From DAOUKH01 sp964291475 (GTDB taxonomy: Bacteria > Chloroflexota > Dehalococcoidia > SHYB01): a stretch of 64,000 nucleotides of DNA. A program made the position numbers and the translations under genes. The number at the start of each line of letters is the position of its first letter. Within the stretch, counting starts at the first letter, position 1. Positions 42,580-50,944 of the stretch are shown in pieces. Location of the stretch: contig OZ220069.1 in NCBI GenBank assembly GCA_964291475.2, forward strand, positions 45,302 through 109,301, in the 5' to 3' direction. The notes under the pieces are model-generated. The model searched no databases. It was not told the origin of the DNA and was given only the letters and a program-made list of their open reading frames with translations.

Positions 42580-42767
42580 TTTCAAGCGCTCTCCCCACGG
42601 GGACCTTGCACAGCCTTGGCCGGCTGTCTTCCGCCAAATCCCGCCGGAGGCGACCCTCCTGTCTCCCTCGCCGGCGAGGGGCAATGAGGCTGTCTCTCCC
42701 GCATCCACCCGCCGGTCTGGCATCCCCGGCGGATGGCCCACCGGCCGCAGTGGGCGATGCCGGTGAG
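42580..42767 (-). ncRNA. Candidate structured RNA B, related to RNA A
   Basis: Read on the minus strand, the segment below the palindrome at 42768-42779 contains the hairpin CCCTCGCC-GGCGAGGG (42680-42665) followed by AGACAGG. It is preceded by ATTGCC, as in RNA A at 11151. Then come GGAGG-GTCG-CCTCC and GGCGGGATT; the same GGGAGACAGG...GGCGGGATT order is found at 11228-11258. Two more AGACAG motifs follow hairpins here. The stems differ from those of RNA A but still pair. Nothing on this strand looks coding. It runs towards the 3' end of the isochorismatase gene. Confidence 0.5.
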
Positions 42768-42779
42768 GAACATATGTTC
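42768..42779. promoter_or_regulatory. GAAC-N4-GTTC palindrome (LexA-like operator)
   Basis: GAACATATGTTC is a perfect palindrome and matches the Gram-positive SOS-box core. It lies 9 nt after the -10 of a minus-strand promoter, the same arrangement as at 11054-11067. Confidence 0.6.
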
Positions 42780-42788
42780 GGTATGGAT

Positions 42789-42818
42789 ACTGTACGGCTG
42801 GGTGGAGAGGTTTGTCAA
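42789..42818 (-). promoter_or_regulatory. Promoter of candidate RNA B
   Basis: On the minus strand there is a perfect -35 TTGACA (42818-42813), an 18-bp spacer and TACAGT (42794-42789) as -10. Transcription would start near 42782, just before the palindrome. Confidence 0.6.
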
Positions 42819-42844
42819 GGGGGCGTGTCGCAGTGGGGGAGCAG

Positions 42845-43437
42845 CCGGAGGGATTCGTGAATCGCTCCTACAGGGAGGGGAGAAGACCACCCCGCCCCGG
42901 CCCTCTCTCAGTCTCCCCCAGAGGGGGAGAGGTTTGAGGTGCTCCCCTGGCGGGGAGGGTTAAGGTGTTGCCCCGCCCGGAGGCGTGGGGTTTGGTGGAG
43001 ATTTGATGGCGGTTGGTGGTGATGAGGGGAAGGGCGCCCACAAGAGGCGCCCCTACAGGGATTCGTGGGAATGAACAACGGCGGAGCCGGAGGGCGATTC
43101 GTGAATCGCCGCTGCAGGGGAGGGGAGAAGGCCACCCCGCGGGCCCTCTCTCAGTCTCCCCCAGAGGGGGAGAGGTTTGAGGTGCTCCCCTGGCGGGGAG
43201 GGTTAAGGTGTTGCCCCGCCCGGAGGCGTGGGGTTTGGTGGAGATTTGATGGCGGTTGGTGGTGATGAGGGGAAGGGCGCCCACAAGAGGCGCCCCTACA
43301 GGGATTCGTGGGAATGAACAACGGCGGAGCCGGAGGGCGATTCACGAATCGCCCCTACAGGGGAGGGGAGAAGACCACCCCGCCCCGGCCCTCTCTCAGT
43401 CTCCCCCAGAGGGGGAGAGGTCTAAGGTGGCCAGTGA
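42845..43437. repeat. Tandem array of about three 242-bp repeat units
   Basis: Each unit starts with ATTCGTGAATCGC or ATTCACGAATCGC (near 42854, 43097 and 43341) and a CTACAGGGGAGGGGAGAAG stretch. Then follow the CTCTCTCAGTCTCCCCCAGAGGGGGAGAGG-type hairpin, CTCCCCTGGCGGGGAG, a GGTGGAGATTTGATGGCGGTTGG segment and GGGCGCCCACAAGAGGCGCC. The first two units are almost identical over long stretches. No gene is seen; open frames here repeat with the units. Confidence 0.92.
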
Positions 43438-43453
43438 GCGATAGGAGGTTGAG

Positions 43454-44467
43454 ATGGAGCGGATAGGCGTTGCCTTTTTGGGGGATATGGCCCCGCCGGA
43501 TTTCGTGGAGTGCGCGCAGTATGCGGAGGAGCTGGGGTATGAGTCGGCGTGGATGGCGGAGGGGCGGTGCGGCGACCAGTTTTCGATCCTGACGGCGTGC
43601 GCGCTGGCGACGGAGCGGATCCAGCTGGGGACGTGCATCACGAGCGTCTTCGTGCGGAGCGCGCCGACGATCGGCATGGCGGCGGCGACGGTCGATTTCT
43701 TCTCGAAGGGGCGCTTCGTCCTCGGCGTCGGGTCGGACCACAAGGCGCAGGTGGGGCCGATGCACGGGCTTCCCTACGGCAGCCCGATCCGCCGGCTCCG
43801 CGACGCCGTCGACATCGCCCGCCAGTTGGTCCGGGAGGCGCGGGTCTCCTACCAGGGCGAGCAGATCAGCATCGAGGAGTACGACCTCTGGTTCAAGCCG
43901 CACCGGCCGGAGATCCCGGTCTACGTGGCGTCGGTGCAGGAGAAGATGACGAAGATCGCCGGCGAGATCGGCGAGGGGGTCATGACGACGTGGCACACGG
44001 TCGAGAAGGCGCGCAATGCGCGGGGGTGGGTCGACGAGGGCGCGGCGCGCGTGGGCAAGGCGGCCGGCGAGGTGGACCTGGCGCAGATGATCCCGACGTA
44101 CGTGAGCGATGACGACCAGACGGCGCGCGCGCGGATGCGGCACCGGGCGGCGTTCAAGGCGTATATGCTGCCGCGCTACCGGATGATGATGGAGGAGGCG
44201 GGGTTCGCGGAGGAGGTGGCGGTGGTCCGCGCGGCCTGGGGCGAGGGCAAGTACAAGGAGGCGGCGGACCTCGTGCCCGAGGCGCTGATCGAGACGTTCG
44301 GCATCGTCGGCGGCCCCGACGAGGCCCGCGAGCAGATCAGCCGCTTCCGCGAGGCCGGGGTCACGCTGCCCATGCTCTCCCTGCGCACGCCGCCGGGCAT
44401 CCCCGTCAGCCGCGAGGAGGCGAAGCGCCAGTTCAAGGAGGCGATTCGCGGCTGCGCACCGCGGTAG
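43454..44467 (+). CDS. LLM-class flavin-dependent oxidoreductase
   Basis: 337 residues from ATG 43454 with AGGAGGTTGAG just upstream. It shows the luciferase-like barrel pattern AEELGYESAWMAEG, LGTCITSVFVRSAPTIGMAA and KGRFVLGVGSDHKAQVG, typical of the F420-dependent (methylene-H4MPT reductase-like) group. Its 3' end (44411-44483) is repeated as a fragment at 45062-45137. The substrate is unknown. Confidence 0.9.
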   Translation: MERIGVAFLGDMAPPDFVECAQYAEELGYESAWMAEGRCGDQFSILTACALATERIQLGTCITSVFVRSAPTIGMAAATVDFFSKGRFVLGVGSDHKAQVGPMHGLPYGSPIRRLRDAVDIARQLVREARVSYQGEQISIEEYDLWFKPHRPEIPVYVASVQEKMTKIAGEIGEGVMTTWHTVEKARNARGWVDEGAARVGKAAGEVDLAQMIPTYVSDDDQTARARMRHRAAFKAYMLPRYRMMMEEAGFAEEVAVVRAAWGEGKYKEAADLVPEALIETFGIVGGPDEAREQISRFREAGVTLPMLSLRTPPGIPVSREEAKRQFKEAIRGCAPR

Positions 44468-44504
44468 GGGGGCGGCGGCCTCTGTTTGACCGGGGCCGGT
44501 TGTG

Positions 44505-44545
44505 GAGGAACGGGCGAGTCGTGACTCGCCCCTACAGGGGAGGGC
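44505..44545. repeat. Dispersed repeat palindrome module
   Basis: GGGCGAGTCGTGACTCGCCC followed by CTACAGGGGAGG is a variant of the GGCGATTCGCGAATCGCC module found elsewhere. The changes are compensating, so the palindrome is kept. Confidence 0.85.
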
Positions 44546-44559
44546 GCCGCGGCGAGACG

Positions 44560-44931
44560 CTATTGCGTGATGCCTACCAGGAAGAGTTCCGGCGCGGGGA
44601 TGAGCCGGTGGTGGGTCGTATCCGCGATAAGTCCGAGGCTCTGAAGCGTGACGGCCCCGAGCAGGTACATGTCTTCGTCCCCGAAGATCACGGGAGTTGT
44701 CCGCTCTACGTCCTCGACCCTGAAGCGAGCCTCGCCGATCCCGTACGACCGCTTCGTTCCGTCGGCTAGCGTGAACTCCTTTGCGTCCTGTGGCGCCAGG
44801 CCGAGCTCCTGAGACAGAAGCGATTCCGGGAGCATCGAATAGACCGCGCCCGTATCGACGACGGGGTTTATCTCGACAAAGGCGCCGCCCGCCGGGTTCC
44901 TTACTTGGACTTCTGCCTTGAAGAGTCCCAT
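44560..44931 (-). CDS. Retropepsin-like (clan AA) aspartic protease family protein
   Basis: 123 residues from ATG 44931, with GGGAGGT 7 nt upstream. The active-site motif VVDTGAVYSMLPESL (near residue 25) and the later strand DMYLLGAVTLQSLGL fit the single-domain clan AA aspartyl proteases, which act as dimers. Just upstream on the same strand is a short truncated frame. This type of protease often has a small partner gene upstream, but here only a remnant is left. Confidence 0.85.
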   Translation of the reverse strand: MGLFKAEVQVRNPAGGAFVEINPVVDTGAVYSMLPESLLSQELGLAPQDAKEFTLADGTKRSYGIGEARFRVEDVERTTPVIFGDEDMYLLGAVTLQSLGLIADTTHHRLIPAPELFLVGITQ

Positions 44932-44935
44932 TCGC

Positions 44936-45025
44936 CTACCTCCCGCTTGCCTCCCTAAAGAGTTCGGCCGCTTCCAGATCAGTCGATAGGGGCGGCGGGA
45001 CCGCAATCCAACGGTACGTCGTTGG
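44936..45025 (-). pseudogene. Truncated small gene upstream of the protease
   Basis: A 29-residue frame closed upstream by a TAG reads IAVPPPLSTDLEAAELFREASGR at its end, shown here only as a short C-terminus of an otherwise missing protein. It stops 4 nt before the protease ATG. The spacing and sequence look like the tail of a co-transcribed partner whose 5' part has been lost. Confidence 0.45.
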
Positions 45026-45061
45026 CTATCGCGTCGTCAAGGCGCAGCTGACGGGGATGCT

Positions 45062-45137
45062 CGCGAAGAGGCGAAGCGCCCAGTTCAAGGAGGCGATCCG
45101 CGGCTGTGCGCCGCGGTAGGGGGTGGCTGGGCCTCTG
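45062..45137 (+). pseudogene. 3' fragment of an LLM flavoenzyme gene
   Basis: About 75 nt match 44411-44483, the end of the LLM gene including its TAG and the G-rich tail, with a few substitutions and one extra C that breaks the frame. It is either a remnant of a duplicated LLM gene or a direct repeat produced when the protease segment was inserted. Confidence 0.75.
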
Positions 45138-45154
45138 GGTAGGCGGTGTTCCGG

Positions 45155-45240
45155 GGGGAGGGGCGCCCTGTGGGCGCCCGCGCGCCTGGCGGCGCGCGCC
45201 CTCTCTCAAATCTCCCCCAGAGGGGGAGAGGCCCGGAGGT
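45155..45240. repeat. Dispersed repeat modules
   Basis: GGGCGCCCTGTGGGCGCCC, GCGCGCCTGGCGGCGCGC and the CTCTCTCAAATCTCCCCC...GGGGGAGAGG module appear in the usual order between the LLM fragment and the DUF2971 gene. Confidence 0.85.
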
Positions 45241-45333
45241 GCCGCCCCATGCTTGCGCCTGCGCGTGGGTTGCGAAGGCCTGCCATGTACAATCAGTGAC
45301 CAACTGCCGCCTTCAGTAGGCACCGACGACGCC

Positions 45334-46143
45334 ATGGATGTCCTGTACAAGTACGTCACCTCGGAGAGAGCCCTCACCTGCATTCCGGAGGTGGGGGACG
45401 GGACTCTCCGCGCTACTCAGCCAGCGTCCCTCAATGACCCGTTCGAGTGTGCCGTCACTCCCGTGTACGTCTTTCGAGACGAAGCGGAAGAGAACCGGCA
45501 ATTGGCGGAGGTTCTGACTGAGATCAACATAAACAATCCAGTCGTGACGGAAGATATAGACCGTGCACGGGAACAATACGGCAGCGGGTTTACGCGTCAG
45601 CTAGTTGTAGAACAACTGTCGACAAGGTTCGGTATCGTCTCGTTTAGCAAGCAGCCTCGCCACCCGCTACTGTGGTCTCACTACACGACCGATGAATCCG
45701 GCTTCGTCACTGGCTTCGTCATTGGTTACGATTCTAAAGTGCTCAGCGGAATCGCCGCTTCGGCGGAGTGGCTGCGACCCGTGAAGTATGGCGAGAAGCC
45801 ACCGCCCATCATGGGGCCAAACGTTGTAGTTTCACCCGAGTCCAATCTGCCAAAGCTACTATCAGCAAAAAGTACCCATTGGTGCTACGAGGACGAATGG
45901 CGCCTAATCGTTGAGCTCAACAAGACCATCGGAACGGGTCATCAAGACGGTCAACCCATGCACCTAGTTCAAATACCGAACGAGGCCGTGGTGAGTGTGT
46001 ACTACACGGAGAGAACGCCCCAGGACAAGATCGAATTGATCAGCGATCGTTTGAGAAACAAGAACAACCGGTACCGCGTGCAGACCCCGCGCGGACTGGT
46101 TCGGTCGTCCACGTCGTATGGCTACGAAGAGGCTCCCTCCTAA
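45334..46143 (+). CDS. DUF2971 family protein
   Basis: 269 residues from ATG 45334, which gives the usual N-terminus LYKYVTSERAL. Family motifs are SLNDPFECAVTP (near residue 33), HPLLWSHYTTDESGFVTGF (near 110) and HWCYEDEWRLIVEL (near 190). The molecular function is unknown; such genes often sit in variable genome regions. The gene is clearly richer in A and T than all its neighbours and lacks their strong G/C third-position bias, which suggests recent transfer. A TACAAT -10 lies at 45288. Confidence 0.88.
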   Translation: MDVLYKYVTSERALTCIPEVGDGTLRATQPASLNDPFECAVTPVYVFRDEAEENRQLAEVLTEININNPVVTEDIDRAREQYGSGFTRQLVVEQLSTRFGIVSFSKQPRHPLLWSHYTTDESGFVTGFVIGYDSKVLSGIAASAEWLRPVKYGEKPPPIMGPNVVVSPESNLPKLLSAKSTHWCYEDEWRLIVELNKTIGTGHQDGQPMHLVQIPNEAVVSVYYTERTPQDKIELISDRLRNKNNRYRVQTPRGLVRSSTSYGYEEAPS

Positions 46144-46147
46144 CCCG

Positions 46148-46930
46148 CTACCACTGCTGCTTTTTGAAGGACCAGTGCTTCGAGATGGGCTCGTAGTAGT
46201 TGAGGAGCACGTCGGTGGCTAGGGCGTAGTAGGGCTTGGCGGCGGGGTCGTTCCAGAAGGCGGTGGCTTGGGGGCCGCGGCGGGATGGGTCGCCGAGGTT
46301 GAGGGCGGCGGACTTGTCTTCGAGTTCGAAGAGGGTCAGGTAGCGGTAGCGGGGCTCTTCGTCCCAGCCTTCGGTGGTGATGGCGAACCAGCCGCCGGCG
46401 ACGACGCCGGGGAGGTCGAGGAGGGCGGGGAAGCGCTCCTTGCCGTACCAGTCGCTCCAGCGGGCGGCGTCGGCTTCGGGGACGGCGACCATTTCCATGC
46501 CGAGGTGGCGGTTCTCGGTGAGGAGGGGGTCGTCGAAGGTTGCGCCGGCGAGCTGCTGCCAGCCCCAGTGGCCGGTGTCCTTGCGGGCGCCGCCGTTGAA
46601 CATGAACTTGCCGGTGTCGGCGAAGCCGCGCCGCTGCTTCTCCTCCCAGTCCTTGCGCAGGGCGGGGTGGAGCTGGTGCTCGATGACCTCGGTGCGGCCG
46701 GCCTCGACGTCGGGCCAGCCGTAGACCTGCTCCAGCGCCTTATAGTCCTCGACGCGGTAGAGGGCGAGGTACTTCTCCTCGCCGATGAGGGCGTGGTACA
46801 TGCGGGCCCAGGTCCAGCCGGGCATCTGCATGACCATGTAGTGGTGGTAGTCGTACCACTCGATCCACTTGTCCTCGCGGTCGAGTCCGACGCTCCGGTA
46901 GAAAACCCATTCCAACAGTGGTCCGCTCAC
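46148..46930 (-). CDS. Predicted dimeric alpha/beta-barrel protein, EWYDYH family
   Basis: 260 residues, a paralogue of the protein at 29549-30340 over its whole length. Shared landmarks are PLLEWVF at the start, EWYDYHHYMVMQMPGWTW, YLALYRVEDYKALE, DTGKFMFNGGA, HWGWQQLAGA and ISKHWSFKK at the end. It lies 37 nt downstream of an ABC transporter permease on the same strand, so import of the substrate and this protein may be linked. The function is unknown. Confidence 0.72.
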   Translation of the reverse strand: MSGPLLEWVFYRSVGLDREDKWIEWYDYHHYMVMQMPGWTWARMYHALIGEEKYLALYRVEDYKALEQVYGWPDVEAGRTEVIEHQLHPALRKDWEEKQRRGFADTGKFMFNGGARKDTGHWGWQQLAGATFDDPLLTENRHLGMEMVAVPEADAARWSDWYGKERFPALLDLPGVVAGGWFAITTEGWDEEPRYRYLTLFELEDKSAALNLGDPSRRGPQATAFWNDPAAKPYYALATDVLLNYYEPISKHWSFKKQQW

Positions 46931-46967
46931 GAGTTGCCTCCTAGCAGGTGCAGGTGAGGACGCGTGG

Positions 46968-47876
46968 TCACGTCCGGGTGTTCTCCGGGACGACGCCGGA
47001 CGTCCTCGGGTCGAGGAAGTCGCGCATGCCGTCGCCCAGGAGGTTGAGGGCGAGCACCACGACGAAGATCGCGATGCCGGGGATGATGGCTATGTGGGGG
47101 CTGGTGCTGATGAAGGCGCGGCCGTCGGCCAGCATCGCGCCCCAGTCGGACATCGGCGGCTGACTGCCCAGTCCCAGGAAGCTCAGCCCCGCCGTCACGA
47201 TGATCTTGTAGCCGACGTCGATGGAGAGGAGGACGGAGAGCGCGGGGATGGTCGCGGGGAAGGCGTGGCGCAACATGATGCGCCGGTCGGTCGCGCCCAG
47301 GGCGCGGGCGGCGGTGACGTAGTCCATCTCCCGTTCGACGAGAATCACCGACCGGACCATGCGGGCGTAGAGGGGGATGCCCATGATGCCGGTGGCGATG
47401 AGGGCGTTGCGCAGGCCGGGTCCCAGGGCGCCGACGATGGCGACGGCGAGGACGAGCGGGGGGAAGGCCATCAGGACGTCGACGATGCGCATGATGAAGA
47501 CGTCCCACTTGCCGCCGAGGAAGCCGGCGCTGAGTCCGAGGAGCGCGCCGATGCCGACGGAGATCAAGGCGGCGAAGATGCCCGCCGCGAGCGACACCCG
47601 GGCTCCCCAGATTAGGCGGGAGAGCATGTCGCGGCCGATCTGGTCGGTACCGAGGGGGTGGTCGCCCGACTGGAAGGGCGATACGAGCCGGACGGACGTG
47701 TCGAGCATGTCGGGGTCGGGGATCGGCAGCAGCGGGGCGAGGATGGCGGCGAGGGCGACGAGGACGATGACGACTGCGCCCCAGAACGGGGTCTGGCTTT
47801 GCCAGGCCGTCGTCCACCACCGCCGCCAGGCGCTGGGCCGGGCGTAGGCGGCGAGCGCTTGGGTGTTCGCTGCCAT
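46968..47876 (-). CDS. Oligopeptide/dipeptide-type ABC transporter permease (DppC-like)
   Basis: 302 residues. An N-terminal extension precedes the first membrane helix (ILAPLLPIPDP...), followed by the family motif GTDQIGRDMLSRLIWGARVSL. The EAA loop is GATDRRIMLRHAFPATIPAL, and the end DFLDPR is typical. With the DppB-like permease upstream (17 nt) it forms the channel. No ATPase gene lies in the window, so ATPases must come from elsewhere. Confidence 0.93.
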   Translation of the reverse strand: MAANTQALAAYARPSAWRRWWTTAWQSQTPFWGAVVIVLVALAAILAPLLPIPDPDMLDTSVRLVSPFQSGDHPLGTDQIGRDMLSRLIWGARVSLAAGIFAALISVGIGALLGLSAGFLGGKWDVFIMRIVDVLMAFPPLVLAVAIVGALGPGLRNALIATGIMGIPLYARMVRSVILVEREMDYVTAARALGATDRRIMLRHAFPATIPALSVLLSIDVGYKIIVTAGLSFLGLGSQPPMSDWGAMLADGRAFISTSPHIAIIPGIAIFVVVLALNLLGDGMRDFLDPRTSGVVPENTRT

Positions 47877-47893
47877 GGTTGCCTAGGGCGTCC

Positions 47894-48847
47894 TCATTGC
47901 GCCTTGACCCTTGGGTCGATCAGGCCGTAGCTCATGTCGACGAGGATGTTGGCGAGCACGACGGCGAGGGCGAGGACGAGCGTGACCCCTTGCAGGAGGG
48001 GGAAGTCGCGGCCGTCGACGGCGAGCACCATCAGGTTGCCCAGACCGGGCCAGCCGAAAACGGTCTCGACGAGGATGCTCGCGCTCAAGAGATAGCCGAG
48101 CTGCCAGCCGACGATGGTCACCAGCGGGATGAGGATGTTTCGCAGGGCGTGGCGGCTGAGCACCATCGACTCGCGGAGGCCCTTGGCCCGGGCGGTGCGG
48201 ATGTAGTCCTGGCTAATGACTTGGAGGAAGCTCGACCGGGTCAGGCGCGAGGTGATGGCGATCTGGGGGACGGCGAGGGTGACCGCGGGCAGGATGAGGT
48301 GCTTGGCGACCTCGCTCACCTCCGTCGTCAGCGCGCCCGGCGGCCGCATGCCCGAGGTGGGCAGGAGGTCGAGCTCGACGCTGAAGATGATGATCAGGAG
48401 GAGGCCGAGGGCGAACTCGGGCATGCTGATCCCCATCGAGCCGAAGACGCGCGAGAGGCGGTCCGTCCAGGTATTCGGTCGGCTGCCCGAGAGGAGGCCG
48501 AGGGCTATTCCGACCACCGCCGCGATGGCCACGGATGTGAAGACCAGGAGGGCGGTGTTGCCGGCCTTGCCGACGATTTCCTCGGTGACGGGGCGGCGGA
48601 ACTGGATGGAGCGGCCGAGGTCGCCCTGGGCGGCGTCGCCGATCCAGTTGAAGTACTGGATGATGATCGGTTTGTCGAGGCCGAGGGTCTTGCGCAGCTC
48701 CTCGATCTGCTCGTCAGTGGCGACGGGGCCGGCGGCGATGGCGGCGGGGTCGCCGGGCGTGACCTGGATGACGGCGAAGACGACCAGCGTCACACCGAAG
48801 ATGGTGGGGATGGCGATGAGCAGTCGTCTGGCTAGGAACGCGGCCAA
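47894..48847 (-). CDS. Oligopeptide/dipeptide-type ABC transporter permease (DppB-like)
   Basis: 317 residues, six membrane helices. The start LARRLLIAIPTIFGVTLVVF and the end ILVDMSYGLIDPRVK are diagnostic, and the EAA loop reads ARAKGLRESMVLSRHALRN. It is downstream of the solute-binding protein gene, separated by a terminator hairpin that may lower its expression relative to the binding protein. Confidence 0.94.
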   Translation of the reverse strand: MAAFLARRLLIAIPTIFGVTLVVFAVIQVTPGDPAAIAAGPVATDEQIEELRKTLGLDKPIIIQYFNWIGDAAQGDLGRSIQFRRPVTEEIVGKAGNTALLVFTSVAIAAVVGIALGLLSGSRPNTWTDRLSRVFGSMGISMPEFALGLLLIIIFSVELDLLPTSGMRPPGALTTEVSEVAKHLILPAVTLAVPQIAITSRLTRSSFLQVISQDYIRTARAKGLRESMVLSRHALRNILIPLVTIVGWQLGYLLSASILVETVFGWPGLGNLMVLAVDGRDFPLLQGVTLVLALAVVLANILVDMSYGLIDPRVKAQ

Positions 48848-48945
48848 CGAGCGGCTCCCTGATGCGTGGGTATGGGGTTCGCCGGCGGGCTGCCGGGTGA
48901 TGGATTATAGGCGCACCGGACGGAGGGCCGCCAATCGGCCAAACG

Positions 48946-48978
48946 AAAAGGGGGACGGCGCGGTGGCCGTCCCCCTTT
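48946..48978 (-). terminator. Terminator after the solute-binding protein gene
   Basis: AAAGGGGGACGGC (48947-48959) pairs with GCCGTCCCCCTTT (48966-48978) around a 6-nt loop. On the minus strand the hairpin is followed by TTTTCGTTT. It lies between the solute-binding protein gene and the permease genes and fits partial termination. Confidence 0.85.
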
Positions 48979-49033
48979 GTCGTCGGCGTGCTACCCGCCG
49001 GCCCTCGGAGGGCCTAGGGGGGCGCTGTCGGGG

Positions 49034-50776
49034 TTACTTGACCCAGACGTCCTCCATCTCCATGGCGTAGTTGCCGGTGAAGCCGATCTCGCCCTGGACC
49101 TCGGAGCGGCGCACCATCGCGTAGACCTCGTGGTAGAGGTACACGAAGGCCTGCTCCTCGCTGAGGGCGATCTGGACCTCGTCGTAGATCGGTTTCCTCT
49201 CTTCGAACGTCGGCGCCCTGTCGGCCTGGGCCATAAGCTCGTCCAGCGCGGGGTTGCTGTAGCGTCCCCAGTTGGAGAACTGGCCGGTCTGGTGGATGAG
49301 CGAGAGCTGGTTCCAAGGCTCGGCCATCCAGTAGGTGATGCCGTAGAGGAAGGCGTCGTGCTGGCCGTCCTGGAGGCCCTGGTAGAGGGTGCCGAACTCG
49401 ACGACCTCGAGCTGCATGTTGATGCCGACCGCGGCCAGGTCGGCCTGGAGCACGGTCGCCACGTCCCTCGGCTCGAGCTGTCCCGCTCCGCCGGAGGGTA
49501 CAAGCAGGCTGAACTCGATCCCGTCCGGATAACCGGCCTCGGCAAGGAGCTCTCTGGCCCTGTCAGGGTCGTGGGGCCACCTCGGAATGTCGTGGTTGGC
49601 CCAGATGTTCGACCGCGACGGGATCGGGCCGTGGGCGACGTAGGCGATCGGGTCGAGGATGTCGGCGACGAGCTTCTCCTTGTTGATGGCCGAGGCCATG
49701 GCCTGGCGGACCAGCGGGTTCTGGAACGGCGCGAAGCCTTCCTCGCTCTGGTTGGGCCAGATTGCGGCGAAGTGCCGCGCCTCCGGGAAGTCAACGTTGA
49801 TGTTGGCGTCGGCCTCCGCCTCCCGGATGGTGGCCGCGTTCAGCTCCGTCGCCAGGTGGATCGTCCCGTTCTGGATCGCCGCCCAGCGCGTCTGTGCCTC
49901 GGGCATGACCACCCAGGTGAGCTGGTCGAGCAACGGCTTGTCGCCGTTCCAGTAGTTGTCATTGCGCTCGTAGACCGTCTGCTCGCCGAGCTCCGCATCG
50001 ACGAGGACGAAGGGACCGGAGCCGGTGGGCATGTCGAGGAAGCCCTCGAGGTCGGCGGCCGCCGCCGTGGGGCTCATCTGGACGCCGCAGGGGAGCGAAC
50101 CCGCCGCGATGATCGGGCCCAAGGTCTCCTTCAACGTCATCTTGATCTGGTGCGAACCGGTCTGCTCAACCGACTCGATGTACGGGTCGAAGAGAATCCA
50201 GGAGCAGATGAAGATGGGGATGCCCCCGCCCTGTCCCTGGGGATGCTCGGGGTCCATCTGCCGGTTGAAGTTCCAGAGGACGGCCTCGCCGTCCACGGGG
50301 GTGCCGTCGTGGAAGGTCATCCCCTCGCGGATGTCGATGAGGAATTCAAGGCCGTCGCCGCTCACTTCCCAGCCCGTGGCGGCCTCGGGCGTGAGGCTAC
50401 CGTCGGCCTCTTCGAGGAAGAGCCGGTCGAAGTTCGGGTACATGAGCCGCATCTCGGTGCCGGCGGTGATCTGGTGGCCGTCGCGCAGGCCGGTGTCGGC
50501 CGAGACCGCCGCGATCAGGTGACCGCCGCTCATGGCCTCAGGGGTGGCTGTCGGGGCCGGCGTCGGGGTCGGCGGGACCGGGGTGTCGGTCGGCGGGACC
50601 GGCGTGTCGGTTGGCGGGACCGCGGTCGGCGCTGCCGTGGGCGCCACCGTTGCCGCCGGCGGGACCGGCGTGGAGGTCGGGTCGGGATCGCTGCAGGCGG
50701 CGGCGACGAGCGCGACCACGAGGAGCAGGGCTCCGAGGGTCAGTATCTTGTGGGTCAATCGAAAGCGGGTCAGCAT
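49034..50776 (-). CDS. Extracellular solute-binding lipoprotein, family 5
   Basis: 580 residues from ATG 50776. A lipoprotein signal (LLLVVALVAAAC) gives a Cys at about residue 28. It is followed by a 45-residue linker of Thr, Pro and Val with PTDTPVPP repeats, a style common in Chloroflexota surface proteins. The mature part matches oligopeptide/nickel-binding proteins (GWEVSGDGLEFLIDIREGMTFHDG split into its two motifs, and ELLAEAGYPDG). It captures substrate outside the cell for the DppB/DppC-like permeases downstream. Confidence 0.93.
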   Translation of the reverse strand: MLTRFRLTHKILTLGALLLVVALVAAACSDPDPTSTPVPPAATVAPTAAPTAVPPTDTPVPPTDTPVPPTPTPAPTATPEAMSGGHLIAAVSADTGLRDGHQITAGTEMRLMYPNFDRLFLEEADGSLTPEAATGWEVSGDGLEFLIDIREGMTFHDGTPVDGEAVLWNFNRQMDPEHPQGQGGGIPIFICSWILFDPYIESVEQTGSHQIKMTLKETLGPIIAAGSLPCGVQMSPTAAAADLEGFLDMPTGSGPFVLVDAELGEQTVYERNDNYWNGDKPLLDQLTWVVMPEAQTRWAAIQNGTIHLATELNAATIREAEADANINVDFPEARHFAAIWPNQSEEGFAPFQNPLVRQAMASAINKEKLVADILDPIAYVAHGPIPSRSNIWANHDIPRWPHDPDRARELLAEAGYPDGIEFSLLVPSGGAGQLEPRDVATVLQADLAAVGINMQLEVVEFGTLYQGLQDGQHDAFLYGITYWMAEPWNQLSLIHQTGQFSNWGRYSNPALDELMAQADRAPTFEERKPIYDEVQIALSEEQAFVYLYHEVYAMVRRSEVQGEIGFTGNYAMEMEDVWVK

Positions 50777-50944
50777 GCGCTCCCCCCAGAGAGAGTGATG
50801 GCGGCGTCCCAGGTGCGCTCGGTCTCGCCGACCCCGTCCACCATGGGCCGGCCTAGGCGCAGGGACACCGCTGCTAGGTTCGGGGGATGGTAGGCGACAG
50901 AAGTGGCCTTTGTCAATAAAACGCGCTGTTGGTCTCACCCTTGC

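Noticed and set aside
42868..43444. Overlapping small ORFs in the 242-bp tandem array
   Set aside because: The same peptides recur with each DNA unit and no ribosome site is seen, so they reflect the repeat.
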